Assembly (NCBI GenBank): GCA_033032175.1
Contig: CM065325.1
Coordinates: forward strand, 10,196,930 to 10,260,929
From: Saturnia japonica
Lineage: Eukaryota; Arthropoda; Insecta; Lepidoptera; Saturniidae
DNA length: 64,000 nucleotides
Direction: 5' to 3'
Numbering within the stretch: the stretch's first letter is position 1; each line of letters starts with the position of its first letter. Below, in pieces: positions 34,565-46,329 of this stretch. Both the position numbers and the translations under genes were made by a program. Under the pieces are notes generated by a model. The model saw nothing but the letters and a program-made list of their open reading frames with translations. It had not been told where the DNA came from and did no database searches.

Positions 34565-34771
34565 ATATGATAAACCTATCTATGATTTTTTTGGTTTGTC
34601 ATGTTCCGAAATCAGCCAGTGAATATGCAGTAATCTAGCGGGGTGGTAGGCATTGCGACCACCATACATATAGTGATAAACCCATCTATGAGTTTCTTTC
34701 GGTTTGTCGTGTTCCGAGATCAGTCTGTGTATATTTAATAATACGCAGATGAAGTCGCGGGTACTAGCTAG
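34565..34771. repeat. Two tandem pieces of repeat family 3 followed by a Helitron-like 3' tip
   Basis: TGATAAACC(T/C)ATCTATGA then TTTGGTTTGTC.TGTTCCGA and ATCAG occurs twice (about 34568 and 34673), about 105 bp apart. The end GCAGATGAAGTCGCGGGTAC then CTAG (34768-34771) before T is a Helitron-type 3' tip. Confidence 0.5.
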
Positions 34772-34858
34772 TAATAGTATAAATATGCAATTAATAACAT
34801 TTGAGATAAAAATATAACACTACCCCCGCCTGATTTTTCAATTAAATAAACCCCAGAT

Positions 34859-35106
34859 ATTATAGTTCGCAGGTTCGAACTCTGGCATGTACCAACGATT
34901 TTTTGGAATTCGCCTAAAATTTACTAATTCAAATTGATAACACTATCAGCTGACGGTGAAGGAATACATCGTGAGGAAAAAATATAGAACTGTTGATTTC
35001 TTGGTGATTAAACTCGCCAGTACGTCATGGCTTGTGTTGGCATGGTGATTAAGTTCGTACTTACCCTTGGGCTTTGCCCAACAATGGGACACTTAAAGTC
35101 TGAATT
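34859..35106 (+). repeat. SINE family 2, 5'-truncated copy
   Basis: GCAGGTTCGAACTCTGGCAT, TTTGGAATTCGCCTAAAATT, GATAACACTATCAGCTGACG and TTGCCCAACAATGGGACACT appear in the same order as in 30450-30807, with an internal deletion. Confidence 0.6.
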
Positions 35107-35680
35107 TATGGTTATAAATAAGAGTTGGAATACTTTAATATCCAGAATGTACCTTTATATGTTTTTTTATTGTGTATGTTAATGTATATTGTTTAAATAA
35201 AAAGTATATTACAATAACACCGCATTAATCAGATATCCAGAATAAGCTATTTCAAAAGACTATCCAGAAAATTACTTTTACGGTAGTCAACCGCAAGAGA
35301 AACCGAAACAAACCGCTCAAATTATTCCCTTTACATTTTAATATACAACAGATTAGCTACTCGAGGGTATAACCACAAATTAATTCTTTATTAATGTGGA
35401 ATACTCCAATCTGAGTCCCACAGTCGCCCCCTACTAACCAAGGTACTGACTTAAGCCACGCCAGTACAAGGGATTTGAGCGGGCATCGATAATAAAGTTC
35501 CCAGGAATCCCCCGAGGCGGCCACTTGTACAGGATTATCGGTCGGTATTACGAAGAGCCCGCGGTTATATCAAGATTCGCGATGTAGTTTAGTTGAGATT
35601 CTAAACATGCAAGGTTTACATGGCGCTGAATTTATTTATTTAAAAAAGTTACCTATTGCTTTTTTTTCGTTATAGGTTTG
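35107..35680. other. Non-coding stretch
   Basis: No gene was seen. A GC-richer piece at about 35400-35600 (CCGAGGCGGCCACTTGTACA) may be repeat-derived. Confidence 0.3.
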
Positions 35681-35953
35681 GCGTTTGGCTACACTCTCAC
35701 CTGATGTTAAGTGACTTAGTGAGAGGATTGGCTCTCAAGTGTAGTTGCCGGGACACACGTAGGTATAGGTGCTTAGCAACAAATTTTCAACTTGATGGTG
35801 GTCGCTAGCCAGGCGGGCATTACAAAAATCTGTAGCACCATACTATGTTTTTATCATGATGTTTTCATCCACTGAAAGCTCAGGCACATTGCAGGGATTC
35901 GAAATTACACAACCAATACTATGTCCGTACACGCTACCACCGAGCCATAATTG
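35681..35953 (-). repeat. SINE family 1, near-complete copy on the minus strand
   Basis: It runs, reversed, from the tail side (CACTCTCACCTGATGTTAAG) through TTCAACTTGATGGTGGTCGC to the tRNA-like head (GGGATTCGAAATTACACAAC, then CCGAGCCATAATTGC). The B box is recognisable as GATTCGAA. Confidence 0.65.
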
Positions 35954-38026
35954 CTGCAAACGGTAATCCTAAATCATTCTTGTGTTATTTTCCTTTCTAC
36001 TTTCTTTCGGGTGAAATACCTATTTTAATCCTTTTGGCGCCAGAGACGTTGCATTGAAATTATACACTCATCACGCTTAACAAAGTAACTTTGAAAAAAT
36101 ATTTATAATTATTACATATCGTGTTTTATAATTCGGCAACTGTCCAATTACAAACGCGACGTCACTGTGACATACCTACCTACGCAAAATTTATATTATA
36201 TTTTTACTACGAGAATACAAACATCCTTAAGGTGTGTACCTCGTTCTCTATACAAGAAACCTTGTTAAGCCTATCACCAACTTATATTTATAACACCATG
36301 TAAACTCTAGATGTTATTACGCTTGTGGCATCAAAACTTTAATTGTTTTTAAGTGCGCACACGCTTTGCACGGCGTTCAATACTCATCAAAACATAGAAG
36401 GGATCCAGATTGTAAGATATTGACATCGTTTAAACCATGAACAAAAGTATATTATAGAAATTACAGTAAAATATAAATATTCCTTCGGTAAAGAAAGCCT
36501 CAAAATTTACAGTTGTTTGAGATTCTCCTCGAATTTGGCAGTTATTTAATTCCACTTCAAAATGTTTACCAGATCTGCAAAACCATTCACCCAGATACAC
36601 TACCTAGTTTTGAAATCCGACACGCAGGATTAAAACTCGTGAATAGGTTTTTACAATATGTATATGGTTGTTGCGACCTAGTCAAAGTAGATTTCTTATC
36701 ACGGACAGACAAGGCTACTTTCAATAGTGCAAATTATATCCGACGCCTCTTTACATGTTGGACAATAAAACATAATAATTATAATTATACAAAATAATGA
36801 ATATTGTATATCGATTACTCATACACAATTACTCAAACAAAATATACATTATTGTAATGTATAAACATGTGCAAAGTGAATTCCATCAATAGGTACTGCT
36901 TATTTCTGATTTACTTTCAAAGGTTCTGAAAAATAAGTAAATAAATTTATAGATTGAAGGTGCTCATTGAATTTAGAAGCAACATCTTCTGTATTATGGG
37001 CATAGCAGGTTCGTAGGATATTTATTCAAATTTACTTTTATATGTGAAGGACTAATGAATATACATATTTTAGATACAGGAATATCAACCAGTTTATCAA
37101 CCGTGTCCATGTAAGATGACGAAAGTCTGAAATGTCGCGTCGTTTTATTTATTTACTAGCGGTGTAAGTAAATATTACTTTAAATTAATAATGTATGTTT
37201 TATAGAATATAAAACCTTAATAAAACACACCAGTTCAAATAAATAATAAAAGATAATAAACAAGAATAAATTTCATTCTATAGTGACCATTTTACGAACG
37301 ATTTTTTCAATTGTTAGAAAAAAAAAATTAAAAATAATTTTACCATTTTGCCTGCTAATGTATGAAAAACCTGTCAAAATTTATAAATTATTCCTCCCAT
37401 AAAGGTGTTTGTTGTTTAGAAAATCGGCTCTTAAAAAAAAACCTATTCGGAACCTAATACCTAAGTCGGAATTGTTATTATTAAATTATAAATCAACAAT
37501 AAAAACAAGTTAAGCAATCGGCATTATATGTAAAGAATCAAAAATATAACAAGATGTTATAATTTAGCAACCATTTCGAAAAGTTTTAATAATGTTGAAA
37601 TAAAAATCCCAACAAAGTTATAAAATTAATTAATTTATACAAACGATGTGACGAATTTGAAAAGTAATTAAATTTGTTATTTGTTAAGATCAAATGTTTA
37701 TTAATATTAGTTACTCTTTTGATTAGAAAGACATATAAAATATACCTGTAATCGCTTCTAAGAGTTTTTGTAAACAAATTACGTCCCATCATCTTTGGAT
37801 GAATATTATTTTTTTCTTTTAAATCTTAAAGCCAAGTAAAAGGCACGTTTTATCTCTATTTAGAAGAAATGTTGTTTCATTATCGTCTGAAAAAGCAAAG
37901 GGAACGCGTTCTTAAGGGGATGAGAGTGAAGTGAGGTTTTACCTGTGTGCTCTAGCAGCATACCTGACCTAGGAAAACAAATAGACTCGACGTAATAGTA
38001 TGGATACGACAGGTAAATATATAAAC
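35954..38026. other. AT-rich non-coding stretch
   Basis: Frames of 60 and 94 codons (36121-36303 and 36513-36797, +) have no recognisable domain, and no family or splice context supports them. The second has Cys/His residues but no zinc-finger spacing. Nothing else was recognised. Confidence 0.35.
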
Positions 38027-38375
38027 TAGCAGTCGCCCAATGATCGAAATTCGACCAGCGGCTTTTTAATCATAGACTATTTTCTATTTGACATTTGCAG
38101 TATAAACCTAAACAATGAATATTATATCACTTGCTGTCACTTTTCATTTAATGACAATGTCAATATTTTGGCTGGTCTAAGTTCAACGGCACTGGTCGGG
38201 ATAGGATTCGCAGTATTAATTTATTTAACAGATATAATAATAATTAGTATATTTATTAGTAACAGATATTATTGATACATTTTAGCTTTCTGCACTCCTT
38301 CTCCATATAAACTTTAATCACCAAATCTCACAGTCTTCCGTGCACGCAATACACTTAAAAAGAGGTACAACAGTA
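38027..38375. repeat. Interspersed repeat family 6, copy 1
   Basis: It starts CTAGCAGTCGCCCAATGATC and matches 60474-60780 closely for more than 250 bp (AAATTCGACCAG, CAATGAATATTATATCACTT, GCTGTCACTTTTCATT, GGATTCGCAGTATTAATTTA). Reversed, both copies would end GGGCG..(C/A)..CTAG|T, so this may be a Helitron-like end read from the other strand. Confidence 0.6.
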
Positions 38376-38480
38376 GGTACCAGTACCAGTAGGTTACAGG
38401 GGTAAGTTTTTCCTTCATATATTAATATAATGATGATAAGTTACATAGTTTTTATTCTTTATAAGTTTTAACATTTGCCG

Positions 38481-38700
38481 GTGGTAACATATGCTAAGCC
38501 ATGTCCGAACTGGCTCTCAAGTGCAGTGTGATTTTCAACTTGAGGGAGTTATCCAGTTAGGCATTAGAAAATGCCCTACCACCATTATCTCGCTTCATCA
38601 CGGTGTTTTTCTACACAGAAAGCTGAAGCTCATTCTAGGGATTCGAACTGACGTCGATTGACGTCGATCGTAGCCGTACACGCTACCACAGAGTCATCAT
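38481..38700 (-). repeat. SINE family 1 copy, minus strand
   Basis: Contains GTGATTTTCAACTTGAGGGA, AAATGCCCTACCACCATTAT, TTCATCACGGTGTTTTTCTA and the head GGGATTCGAACTGACGTCGA then CACGCTACCACAGAGTCATC. A short ATTGACGTCG duplication sits in the head. Confidence 0.65.
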
Positions 38701-38789
38701 TCAGTTTTGATTGTAAGCTGTTAAAGGTATTATTGACAATTCTTATACATATATTTAACTTGTACAAAATTTAATCATAAACAGTTGAG

Positions 38790-38975
38790 AAGTTTTTTTT
38801 TCTAATTCTTTTTTTTACGTTTCCCAAAAGTATTATTAACTATCTTTAATCCATAAGGCCTATCCTTAGCCTAGACCAATGACATAAGCTTCACGTGTAC
38901 AAAATTTTATAATCGTATAGATCGTTATAGTTGTTTTTGAGTTAAATCCGGACAAACAAACAGACAGACAAAATA
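38790..38975 (-). repeat. Interspersed repeat family 7, copy in reverse of 45120-45290
   Basis: ACCAATGACATAAGCTT, GTGTACAAAATTT, TTTTTGAGTTAAATCC and CAAACAGACAGACA are the reverse complement, in order, of the block at 45130-45230 (TGTCTGTCTGTC, GATTTAACTCAAAAAC, AGCTTATGTCATTGGT). Confidence 0.55.
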
Positions 38976-39385
38976 AGGTTTCACATCTTACTCGTGATCA
39001 GAGTCCTTTATATCCACATCCAAATCGTGGGAGTCGTTTCAGAGAAATCAATTACATATGATATATATTATATATAAGAACTGTTCACTTAATGGTTTTT
39101 GTTTCTTAATGTTACCTACATTATCATTTAATTTCAAAATATCAAAAATATTTACCTATAATCAATTATATAACACTTGTGATGTGCCCGCGGCTCCGCA
39201 CGCGTTTGTTACTAAGCAGTAGTTATTTGCATCCCGTAATTTGTCAATAATTAAGATAAAAAGTATCCTATCTTTTAACTTCGACAAAATTACATATAGT
39301 TACGAAATTTGATCATAATATTAAAGTTGTTCCGGAGTTTATCCCGAACATACATCGTGACATGAGATTTATATATATATATATA

Positions 39386-40688
39386 CAAGGTGTCCAGAAA
39401 GGGTATCGGGTATTTGTTTTCGCGCCATATTCGAAACGGGGCGTCTAAAGGGTGCGGGGAGGGGTTCGTGGCGTCCGCCATTTTGTGGAGTTTTAGTCAC
39501 GATGGAACAGTACTCGGGGACGCATCGCGCATTTTGCTTACGAGCGTATTATCGTAACGGTGATTCAATAGTGACTGCTCAACGTCTCTATCGTGCGGAA
39601 TATCGTACACGCCACGCGCCAAGTGACGATAGCATTAGGAAATGGATCAGGATGTTCGAGAATACAGGTGCGACAGTTAAAATTCAAAACTCTGTTCGTC
39701 CTCGTTCAGTTCGCGATGAAGAAACAATTGAAGAAGTTGAGGCGTCGGTTCGTCAAAATCCGTCTTTATCCATCCGAAAGCGAAGCCAAGCGTTGAACAT
39801 CAAAAAATCGTCTTTACATTCGATTTTAAAGAAAGACTTACATCTAAAAGCCTATAAAATTCAATTGGTTCAAGAATTGAAGGATACGGACTATGCTAAT
39901 CGACTGAATTTTGCGAACGAAATGCTGCAGCGATTTAACAACTTTAACAACATACTGTTCAGTGACGAAGCAAATTTTCACCTGAATGGTCATGTTAATA
40001 AGCAGAATTGTCGGTACTGGGCAGTGGAGAATCCGAGACGAAAGCATGAACGACCCCTGCATAGCCCAAAGGTCGTTGTTTGGGCCGCTATGTCTGCTAA
40101 AGGCATAATTGGTCCTTATTTTCATGAAGATCAACGAGGCCGAGCAATTAATGTGAATAGTGACCGTTATTGCGATATGTTGCGAAATTTTTTGGTCCCA
40201 GAGTTGCAGGAGTTTGCAGGTTTCAACTCAAGAACGTGGTTCCAGCAAGATGGGGCCACTTGCCATACCTCAAATGACTCAATGGAAGTTGTTAACGAAT
40301 TATTCCCTAATAAAGTCATTTCGCGAAGGGGTAACATCAACTGGCCTCCCAGAAGCCCCGACCTTAGCCCGCTTGACTATTTTGCATGGGGATACCTTAA
40401 AAGTAAGGTTTATCAAAACAATCCGACGAATCTAACCCAGTTAAAGCAAAACATCAGGTCAGAAATGGCAGCAATATCGATAGTTATGTGTCAACGTGTT
40501 ATCGCCAATCTTCGTTTCCGTTTAGAAGAGTGCCAGCAACGTAACGGTCATCATTTGGATAACATCATCTTTTCCAAATAATTCTCCAATTCATATGCTA
40601 ATAATAAATAATAAACTTTTTTATTGCATACAAATAATTTTTGTTTCATTGAACTTACAAATACCCGATACCCTTTCTGGACACCTTG
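39386..40688 (+). mobile_element. Mariner-superfamily transposon, copy 1 (DD41D type), structurally complete
   Basis: Perfect 32-bp TIRs (39386-39417 and 40657-40688), outer end CAAGGTGTCCAGAAAGGG, are flanked by TA on both sides (39384-39385 and 40689-40690), the target duplication of the IS630/Tc1/mariner superfamily. The 1303-bp element holds one long transposase frame (39502-40581) and AATAAA signals just after its stop. It sits inside an AT/TA tract. All structural parts needed in cis look present. Confidence 0.92.
39502..40581 (+). CDS. Mariner-superfamily transposase, 359 aa, uninterrupted (DD41D)
   Basis: A DDE/D transposase would bind the element's TIRs and cut and paste the 1303-bp unit at TA sites in the nucleus. 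Residues about 8-56 form a first helix-turn-helix (DUF4817/HTH_48-like, RAYYRNGDSIVTAQRLYR) and about 72-125 a second. Catalytic candidates are D155 (FSDEANFH), D250 (FQQDGATCH) and D292 (RSPDLSPLDYFAWG), with 41 residues between the last two, as in the DD41D (rosa-like) group. The conserved inter-HTH GRPR motif reads VRPR here (V65), while the second copy keeps Gly. A 9-bp tandem duplication adds three residues (about 148-150) before D155. The start is the first ATG inside the element, near the TIR. Length is normal for the family. Activity is uncertain because of V65. Confidence 0.92.
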   Translation: MEQYSGTHRAFCLRAYYRNGDSIVTAQRLYRAEYRTRHAPSDDSIRKWIRMFENTGATVKIQNSVRPRSVRDEETIEEVEASVRQNPSLSIRKRSQALNIKKSSLHSILKKDLHLKAYKIQLVQELKDTDYANRLNFANEMLQRFNNFNNILFSDEANFHLNGHVNKQNCRYWAVENPRRKHERPLHSPKVVVWAAMSAKGIIGPYFHEDQRGRAINVNSDRYCDMLRNFLVPELQEFAGFNSRTWFQQDGATCHTSNDSMEVVNELFPNKVISRRGNINWPPRSPDLSPLDYFAWGYLKSKVYQNNPTNLTQLKQNIRSEMAAISIVMCQRVIANLRFRLEECQQRNGHHLDNIIFSK

Positions 40689-40690
40689 TA

Positions 40691-41235
40691 TATATATATA
40701 TATATATATATTCGATTAAAATACATTATGAAAATATGAATATATAGAGGTATATTTTTAATTTATCAGGCAATAAAAATATTAAAAATAAATTACTTAA
40801 TCAAAACCAAAAATAAAACAAATTCATAATTCTATTTATTCACTAAATTCATAAGAATAATTTCTTCATAAAATATGTTATTCTAAATATTGTATTTAAT
40901 TTTTGGTGTCTTTTAGCGTTGAATACCAAGTAATGTCCACATTATATTACATAGTATGGGTGTGATATTTTCATATTTTTTGGTTTGGTGGTTGTTTTTT
41001 GTGCGAGACGCTAAGTGGCGTGATACAGACCACCCACAGCGTCATCGAAATATCCCACAAAAATATAAACAATAAAGGTGTGATACTGTCTCCCTTTAGA
41101 ACGAGTTATATAATTTTATTACCGTATTATTCGCTAGCGTTTCACCAAAATCACTGATGATTGATTGATGGACTGACTCTGAAATGACATAGAATGATGC
41201 TTAGTGGTATTCTATTTAGGGGTGAAAACAAGCTA
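40691..41235. other. AT-rich non-coding stretch
   Basis: Nothing recognisable was seen beyond the AT microsatellite (40683-40712) that flanks the transposon. Confidence 0.4.
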
Positions 41236-41395
41236 ACAGAGGTAGGGCACAAAGAAATTTCTTTGGAGATTGCTACTTCTAGCATTCGAGTAGCCTGAAT
41301 TCCACCACGCTACAAGAAGACCACAAACAAATAATCTTGTGTTGTTTTCCTGCGGTGGGTAGGGTTCCAGAGCTCCTTGAGGAAGGGGGGATCCA
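41236..41395 (-). repeat. Interspersed repeat family 4, fragment
   Basis: GGTAGGGCACAAAGAAATTT, AATAATCTTGTGTTGTTTTC and CCTGCGGTGGGTAGGGTTCC match 22750-22915 and 44448-44605. It runs directly into a reversed SINE family 1 piece. Confidence 0.5.
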
Positions 41396-41530
41396 GATTT
41401 TCAACTTTAGAAAACACCCTACCACCATGTTATGGTTTCATCACGATGTTTTTCTCAGCTCAGATTCATAGCAGGGAGTCGAACTCACGTCGATCGACGC
41501 AGGCTTCGTACACGCTACCACAGCTTCTCA
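41396..41530 (-). repeat. SINE family 1, shortened copy on the minus strand
   Basis: Contains TTTTCAACTTTAGAAAACAC, CTACCACCATGTTATGGTTT, CATCACGATGTTTTTCTC, then the head GGGAGTCGAACTCACGTCGA and ACACGCTACCACAGC. Confidence 0.6.
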
Positions 41531-43989
41531 TTGCTTAAACTTTTTAATTCATTAAACATTGATTTTAATTTATTACAGTTCATCATATAGTCTTATTAGC
41601 TGGACGTTTTCTTTCTGCCCTTTCTAATAGATAAAGAGTCGACCACAGTGCCATCTATCGGATCCTAATACAACTGTCTCGATAAAACGAATATTTTATG
41701 TGAATATGAGCTCAATTCGTCAAGTCTTTTAGAAGTTACACGATTATTAACAGAGGCACATATTATAATTTTATTTGCCTAGATTAAAAACTCCTATGTA
41801 TTATTAAGTAGATTTTTTTAAGAAATATTTATTAAACTAAAAAAATATATTTTCTATGGACATTGTTAATGTTGCAACGTGGTTACAACGAACAATGTTC
41901 AACATAAATCCTTTTTTGTTTAAGTTTAAAGTTTCTACTGAGAACAATAAAAAAACGTTTTAATGATTTCGCTGAAAGGTGCAAAAAATAAGTTTTAGCA
42001 GCATATAAATGTTATCTCATTGAAGCTAACGTCTACTTAATTCAGACATTCAGACACTCAATAACGGTACTTGAAGCTAGGTTTGACGTAGATTCCTAGT
42101 TTTTTTTTAAAGTTGCAATTGCTTGACGAGGTCACGGAAGTACGTTGTAGTTTTGTCTTTAATAGTGATCGGATTCTGAATATAAAGTCGTGAAGGACTT
42201 TGAATAATGAACTTGTAGTAACTAAAATTTATACGTAAAGGATTTAGTAATCGCTAAATAATTCATTATATAATCAAATTAGACTTACTACATTAATCGC
42301 CATAAAGTGCACCAACAGTAGTAAAAATATCGCGTTTTGTTGTTCTTGCCCAAATAATTTATAGTAGCTGTGGCCGAAATCAGTCAGCAAAAGATATATC
42401 TGTACTTAAAGTAAGAATATTTCAATTTACGAAATTCAATACTGAATTATATTATATTCTTAAAATGTATCTATATGTTATTTTGATTTACACTTAATTA
42501 TAGTACATGAGACCTAGAATATAATTATATCTATTTAATCTAATAAAATATATTATAAATAATAATATTAATAAAGAACATACGAAAACAGATTTAGTAA
42601 TATAAAATACTATTTAATTAAAATATTGTCAAAATCTTCGGTGAAACATGTTTTATTAATTTCAATAAAAAGGCTTTCGCAAAGCACTTGTAAATTGAAT
42701 GCAAGTGAGCTCCCAGCAATTACAAACTAAAAAGAACGAAATACTTAAAGTAATAAAATGCTTTAAACGACAATGGCGTGTCCCAAGCGAATGTATGGCA
42801 GATTGGGCTCGCACTTGCCTTGCACACTCCGCACGATTACTCCGTCTAGATTGTCTACTAGTAGAATGAAAAGAAGTATTAGATCGCAAACTCGCATAGA
42901 ACATTAAAATATTAATAAAAATAACTTATCCTTTAGTCATACCAATATCAGAGGAGTACAAAATAAGTTAAAACGACTGTCTCGTATCATTTGTGAGTGG
43001 GTACATTGTATACAAATTACACTGTAGCGTTAAAATCTGAAATAATCGAAGCACGCCAAACTACTCTACAAATCATTGAACATATTACAACAAGTGTTAT
43101 CTCTTTTAGACATTTTGAAAACATAAACTAGCATATAATTAAATACATACGAAATTTGTTTTTTAAGAATTTTTTATTGTGTAACTATGTACTTCATTAT
43201 TAGTATAACAGGTAATTTAAAAAAGTTTAATGGCGATAATTTATTCAGTTATATAATCGTGTATATTTCTTTAGGTAGGTATAGTTTAGCTGGTTATATT
43301 TCAAATTTTATCTCTTTATTTTTTTAATTACAGACCAGATTTAAAAAAAAAACTCACATACCTAAATATGTAGTTTTTCCTACAATTATACAATAAATTT
43401 ATAATAAAAAATTCGTTAAAGTTATTTGAAGAGTAGGTACTGTTATAACTGCTTTATTATATGGCAATCGTTTTAACTTATAATTTAGTATTCGCTTTGT
43501 AATAGTTTTTCAAACTTTGTGTCCTCAACAATGGACGCCACGGCCTGAAAGGATTAATTAGTTGGCATATATTTTAATAACAGTTAAGTTCATTCATAAA
43601 GTTGCCCTAAAAATAGTAATTGTTATTCGTTTAGTTTTTGTATATTATGTCGTGCGATAATTATAATTAAAACATGAGAATACACCTTTTTTACTTGAAC
43701 ATTAATGGCACTCGAGTGTAGTATGTAAAAGTGAAGGAGAACCAATGCTTACCTCAGAGCTACGTGTTTGCAATGAATAAATATTCTTAAGGCTTCTACT
43801 GCATTAATTTTAAGTGTTGAATTTTATCATCACATTTTATACACTACGAGCTAAGCAGATGACACTTGCTGCTTGTTACTTAAAACTATTATAATGCCAC
43901 TTAATCCCCACACACATCATTACACACAATATGTTCATACATACGTGCACACCACATAAGTATATAGGTTCTGTAAGGAACCTTTTTTT
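41531..43989. other. AT-rich non-coding stretch
   Basis: An 80-codon minus frame (42662-42904, reading MFYASLRSNTSFHSTSRQSR) has a GC-richer patch but no recognisable domain or splice partner. The rest is featureless. Confidence 0.35.
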
Positions 43990-44315
43990 CTTTTTAGTCT
44001 AGACCATATATCAAATCACTAAATACATATACCTATGTTCCTTTCTTCCTCCCAGGAGACATCATATACATGATACATGTATATGTTAGTTTAGCTCGAA
44101 TTTTACGGATAGGGAATTAGTTAGATCGCGAATTCTTTGCAATCGCGGCAACAGCCCAAGCCGAGGTCCGGCCACTTTGGCACCCTTTCGCGCTTGTTGT
44201 CCATGCTTTCGCGGCTAAGTGCTTTAAGCGCTCGCCTCCAAACCCGGTAAAGCTGTAAAAGCCATCAGGGGCTCTGTTTTTGGACTGGCTTCATGCTAAC
44301 AGTAAGATCAGATCG
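43990..44315. repeat. Interspersed repeat family 5, copy 2
   Basis: See the copy at 24055-24310; the shared core here is CATGCTTTCGCGGCTAAGTG, GGTAAAGCTGTAAAAGCCAT and CATGCTAACAGTAAGATCAG. This copy is longer in the middle, with GCAATCGCGGCAACAGCCCA. Confidence 0.55.
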
Positions 44316-44447
44316 AAAAAAAATCACTTAAATACTTACGAGTACATCCACGAACTACGTAAAGTTTGAAATAATTTAAATAAAAATATTATTTAGTGAC
44401 CAGATCCTAAGTATACTGAATTATAATGATGTTATGTTTTCTCAAAG

Positions 44448-44740
44448 AGATGTCGGGTACAAAGAAATGTCTTTGAAGATTTCTTTCTACTTTGGCAGTC
44501 CGCCTGATGTTATACCTCCAGAAGATCGCACGAATAACCTTGTGTTGTGTTCCTGCGGTGATAAGGGTTTCCAAAGTTTCTTGGGGTAGGGGGATTCCAG
44601 GTCGACAACGTGCTAGTGATATCTAGCACAAGTTTCTATGGACCTCTTAACCTCTTACCATAAGGCGGGTCGCATGCTTGGTTTGCCATCTTTTTGTATA
44701 AGGAAAATGTTCGGGAGTAAGTATATTTTTGAAAGAATGA
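44448..44740. repeat. Repeat family 4 fragment followed by another LINE-like piece
   Basis: 44448-44605 matches 22750-22915 and 41236-41395. The piece at about 44645-44690 (CTCTTAACCTCTTACCATAA then GGCGGGTCGCATGCTTGG) resembles wording common in insect LINE 3' regions (from memory). A 93-codon frame (44638-44919) spans these pieces and is not credible as a gene. Confidence 0.45.
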
Positions 44741-45069
44741 CTAGATATATCTTCTTTATTAAGCTGTTTCACTTTTGCCAGAATGGTCGTGGTAGTAAAT
44801 CATCAAGTAATCACGGGCCATTAAACACTAATGACCTGAAGATATCTTTCCATGCATCTCGATCAGCCGTTAATATAGAGCATAGTTTCCCAAAATGTCG
44901 CGACTCGATCGGGCAATGAAAATAAAATACTGGGTCGTAAGATTAGAGATAGTTGCGTTCCACTATTTTGTTTCTTAAACTAATTATACTCATAAACGAA
45001 ATCTATATTTCTAAATTTCTAGTGATGTCTGTACATGTAATATTTTCTCCAAATTTTTTAATGTACATA

Positions 45070-45560
45070 CTACATATATTATAAAGATCATGAATAGCGA
45101 ATAACACACTGATCAAGAATATGACAAAAAAAAATGTCTGTCTGTCTGTCAGTTTGTTTGTTGGGATTTAACTCAAAAACGGTTTATGAAATGTTGTACA
45201 GCGAAAGCTTATGTCATTGGTCAATTGATAGGCTATATAAAAAAATTCAATAATACTTTTAGAAATCGTAAAAAAAAATCAAAATATTAACCGATTTTGA
45301 TGAAATGTAACTGGAAGTATAACTCATTCCATAATTGGTGGGCTATAAAAATGTTTAATGCTACTTTTACAAAAAGCAAAAGTTTTCATAAATTCTCCAC
45401 CGATTCTGATTTAATTTTGTAGACGAGAAGCAAACGCTATTCCATAATTGAAAGACTAAGAATCGTCAAAAATATATTCAGGAATCGTAAAAAATTTCGT
45501 TCATCCGTTTTTCATGAAATTTTGTACACGGGAAGTCCTCAATTGATAGACTATAGTGAA
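45070..45560 (+). repeat. Interspersed repeat family 7, internally repetitive copy
   Basis: It begins near a TATTATAAAGATCATGAATA segment and has (TGTC)n at 45134-45150. Then a degenerate unit repeats about three times: (A/C)CCG.TTTTGATGAAAT...TTGTA with ..TAACTCATTCCATAATTG... and AAAATCGT.AAA. The layout resembles Helitron/RTE-type repeat bodies; the reverse copy is at 38790-38975. Confidence 0.45.
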
Positions 45561-46329
45561 TTGCCAATAATATGAGTAAAAATAAAATTATTGGCTGTAA
45601 ATAAATACTGCATGTATTCACTGCTGGTTGTTCTGTTATGTTATTACTACGTGGAGCCTAAATACTACTTACAAACGAGTTGTGGGAAATCACCGCGAAT
45701 TACCGCTAGTGACTTATAAATGTGAAGCAGGGTTTGCAACACTCGTATTCCTGAAAACAAATAAATAGAAACAGATTGAAAGTCGAACCTGCTATAATAA
45801 TAAAGTTAAACGTCTTTTTCGATAAACTTGGAGTACTTAGTTTAAAATAAACAGCTTCATACTTCTCACTAACAGTAGTCAACTAATATAATTACAATAT
45901 ATTTATTACAATGTGGTTAAAAATTAAGGCTTCAGTTTTATTTCAGAACTTTATATGAACATTCAAATTTGTTTTATTTTGCCTATTATTATACAGGCAT
46001 GATGTATTATCAACAGATAGTTAAAAAGTTTTAATGGGTCACAGAGTGGCAACATAAAATAACCGAGTAATGAGAAAAATAGTTTGGGAAACGCTGATCT
46101 AGAGCATTCATGAAATGGACCGCCCTTCCGCTCATAATTATTCTTGTACGTCTTTTTTAATATAATAACTCGGCACATTGACGTTTTTATTAAGCCTGTA
46201 ATGGCATGGTCGTACTAAACTTGGTAGACTGACATAAAGAAAGGACAATCTTTCTGTATGTTTTATATAGTATGAGCGCAGATATGATGATTTAAAAACT
46301 TCAATACTCGGTTTTTGGCTCTGCATATA
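45561..46329. other. Non-coding stretch
   Basis: No gene was seen. GTTTGGGAAACGCTGATC near 46082-46100 looks like a hAT-type terminal relic, but no partner end was found. Confidence 0.3.

Noticed and set aside
34329..34622. 97-codon plus-strand frame
   Set aside because: Its 3' third lies in an interspersed repeat and the rest has no recognisable family.
36513..36797. 94-codon plus-strand frame
   Set aside because: No domain, no splice context and no composition change from the AT-rich flanks.
39290..39481. Minus-strand frame starting MADATNPSPHPLDAPF, with a near-identical one at 46138-46425
   Set aside because: Both begin inside the mariner element and read out through its left TIR into unrelated flanks. 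They are similar only because the element is repeated, so they are antisense shadows.
39844..40134. Minus-strand 96-codon frame inside the mariner transposase
   Set aside because: It lies wholly antisense to the conserved transposase gene and has no independent support.
46080..46105. hAT terminus GTTTGGGAAACGCTGATC
   Set aside because: No partner end or 8-bp duplication was found within several kilobases, so an element cannot be delimited.
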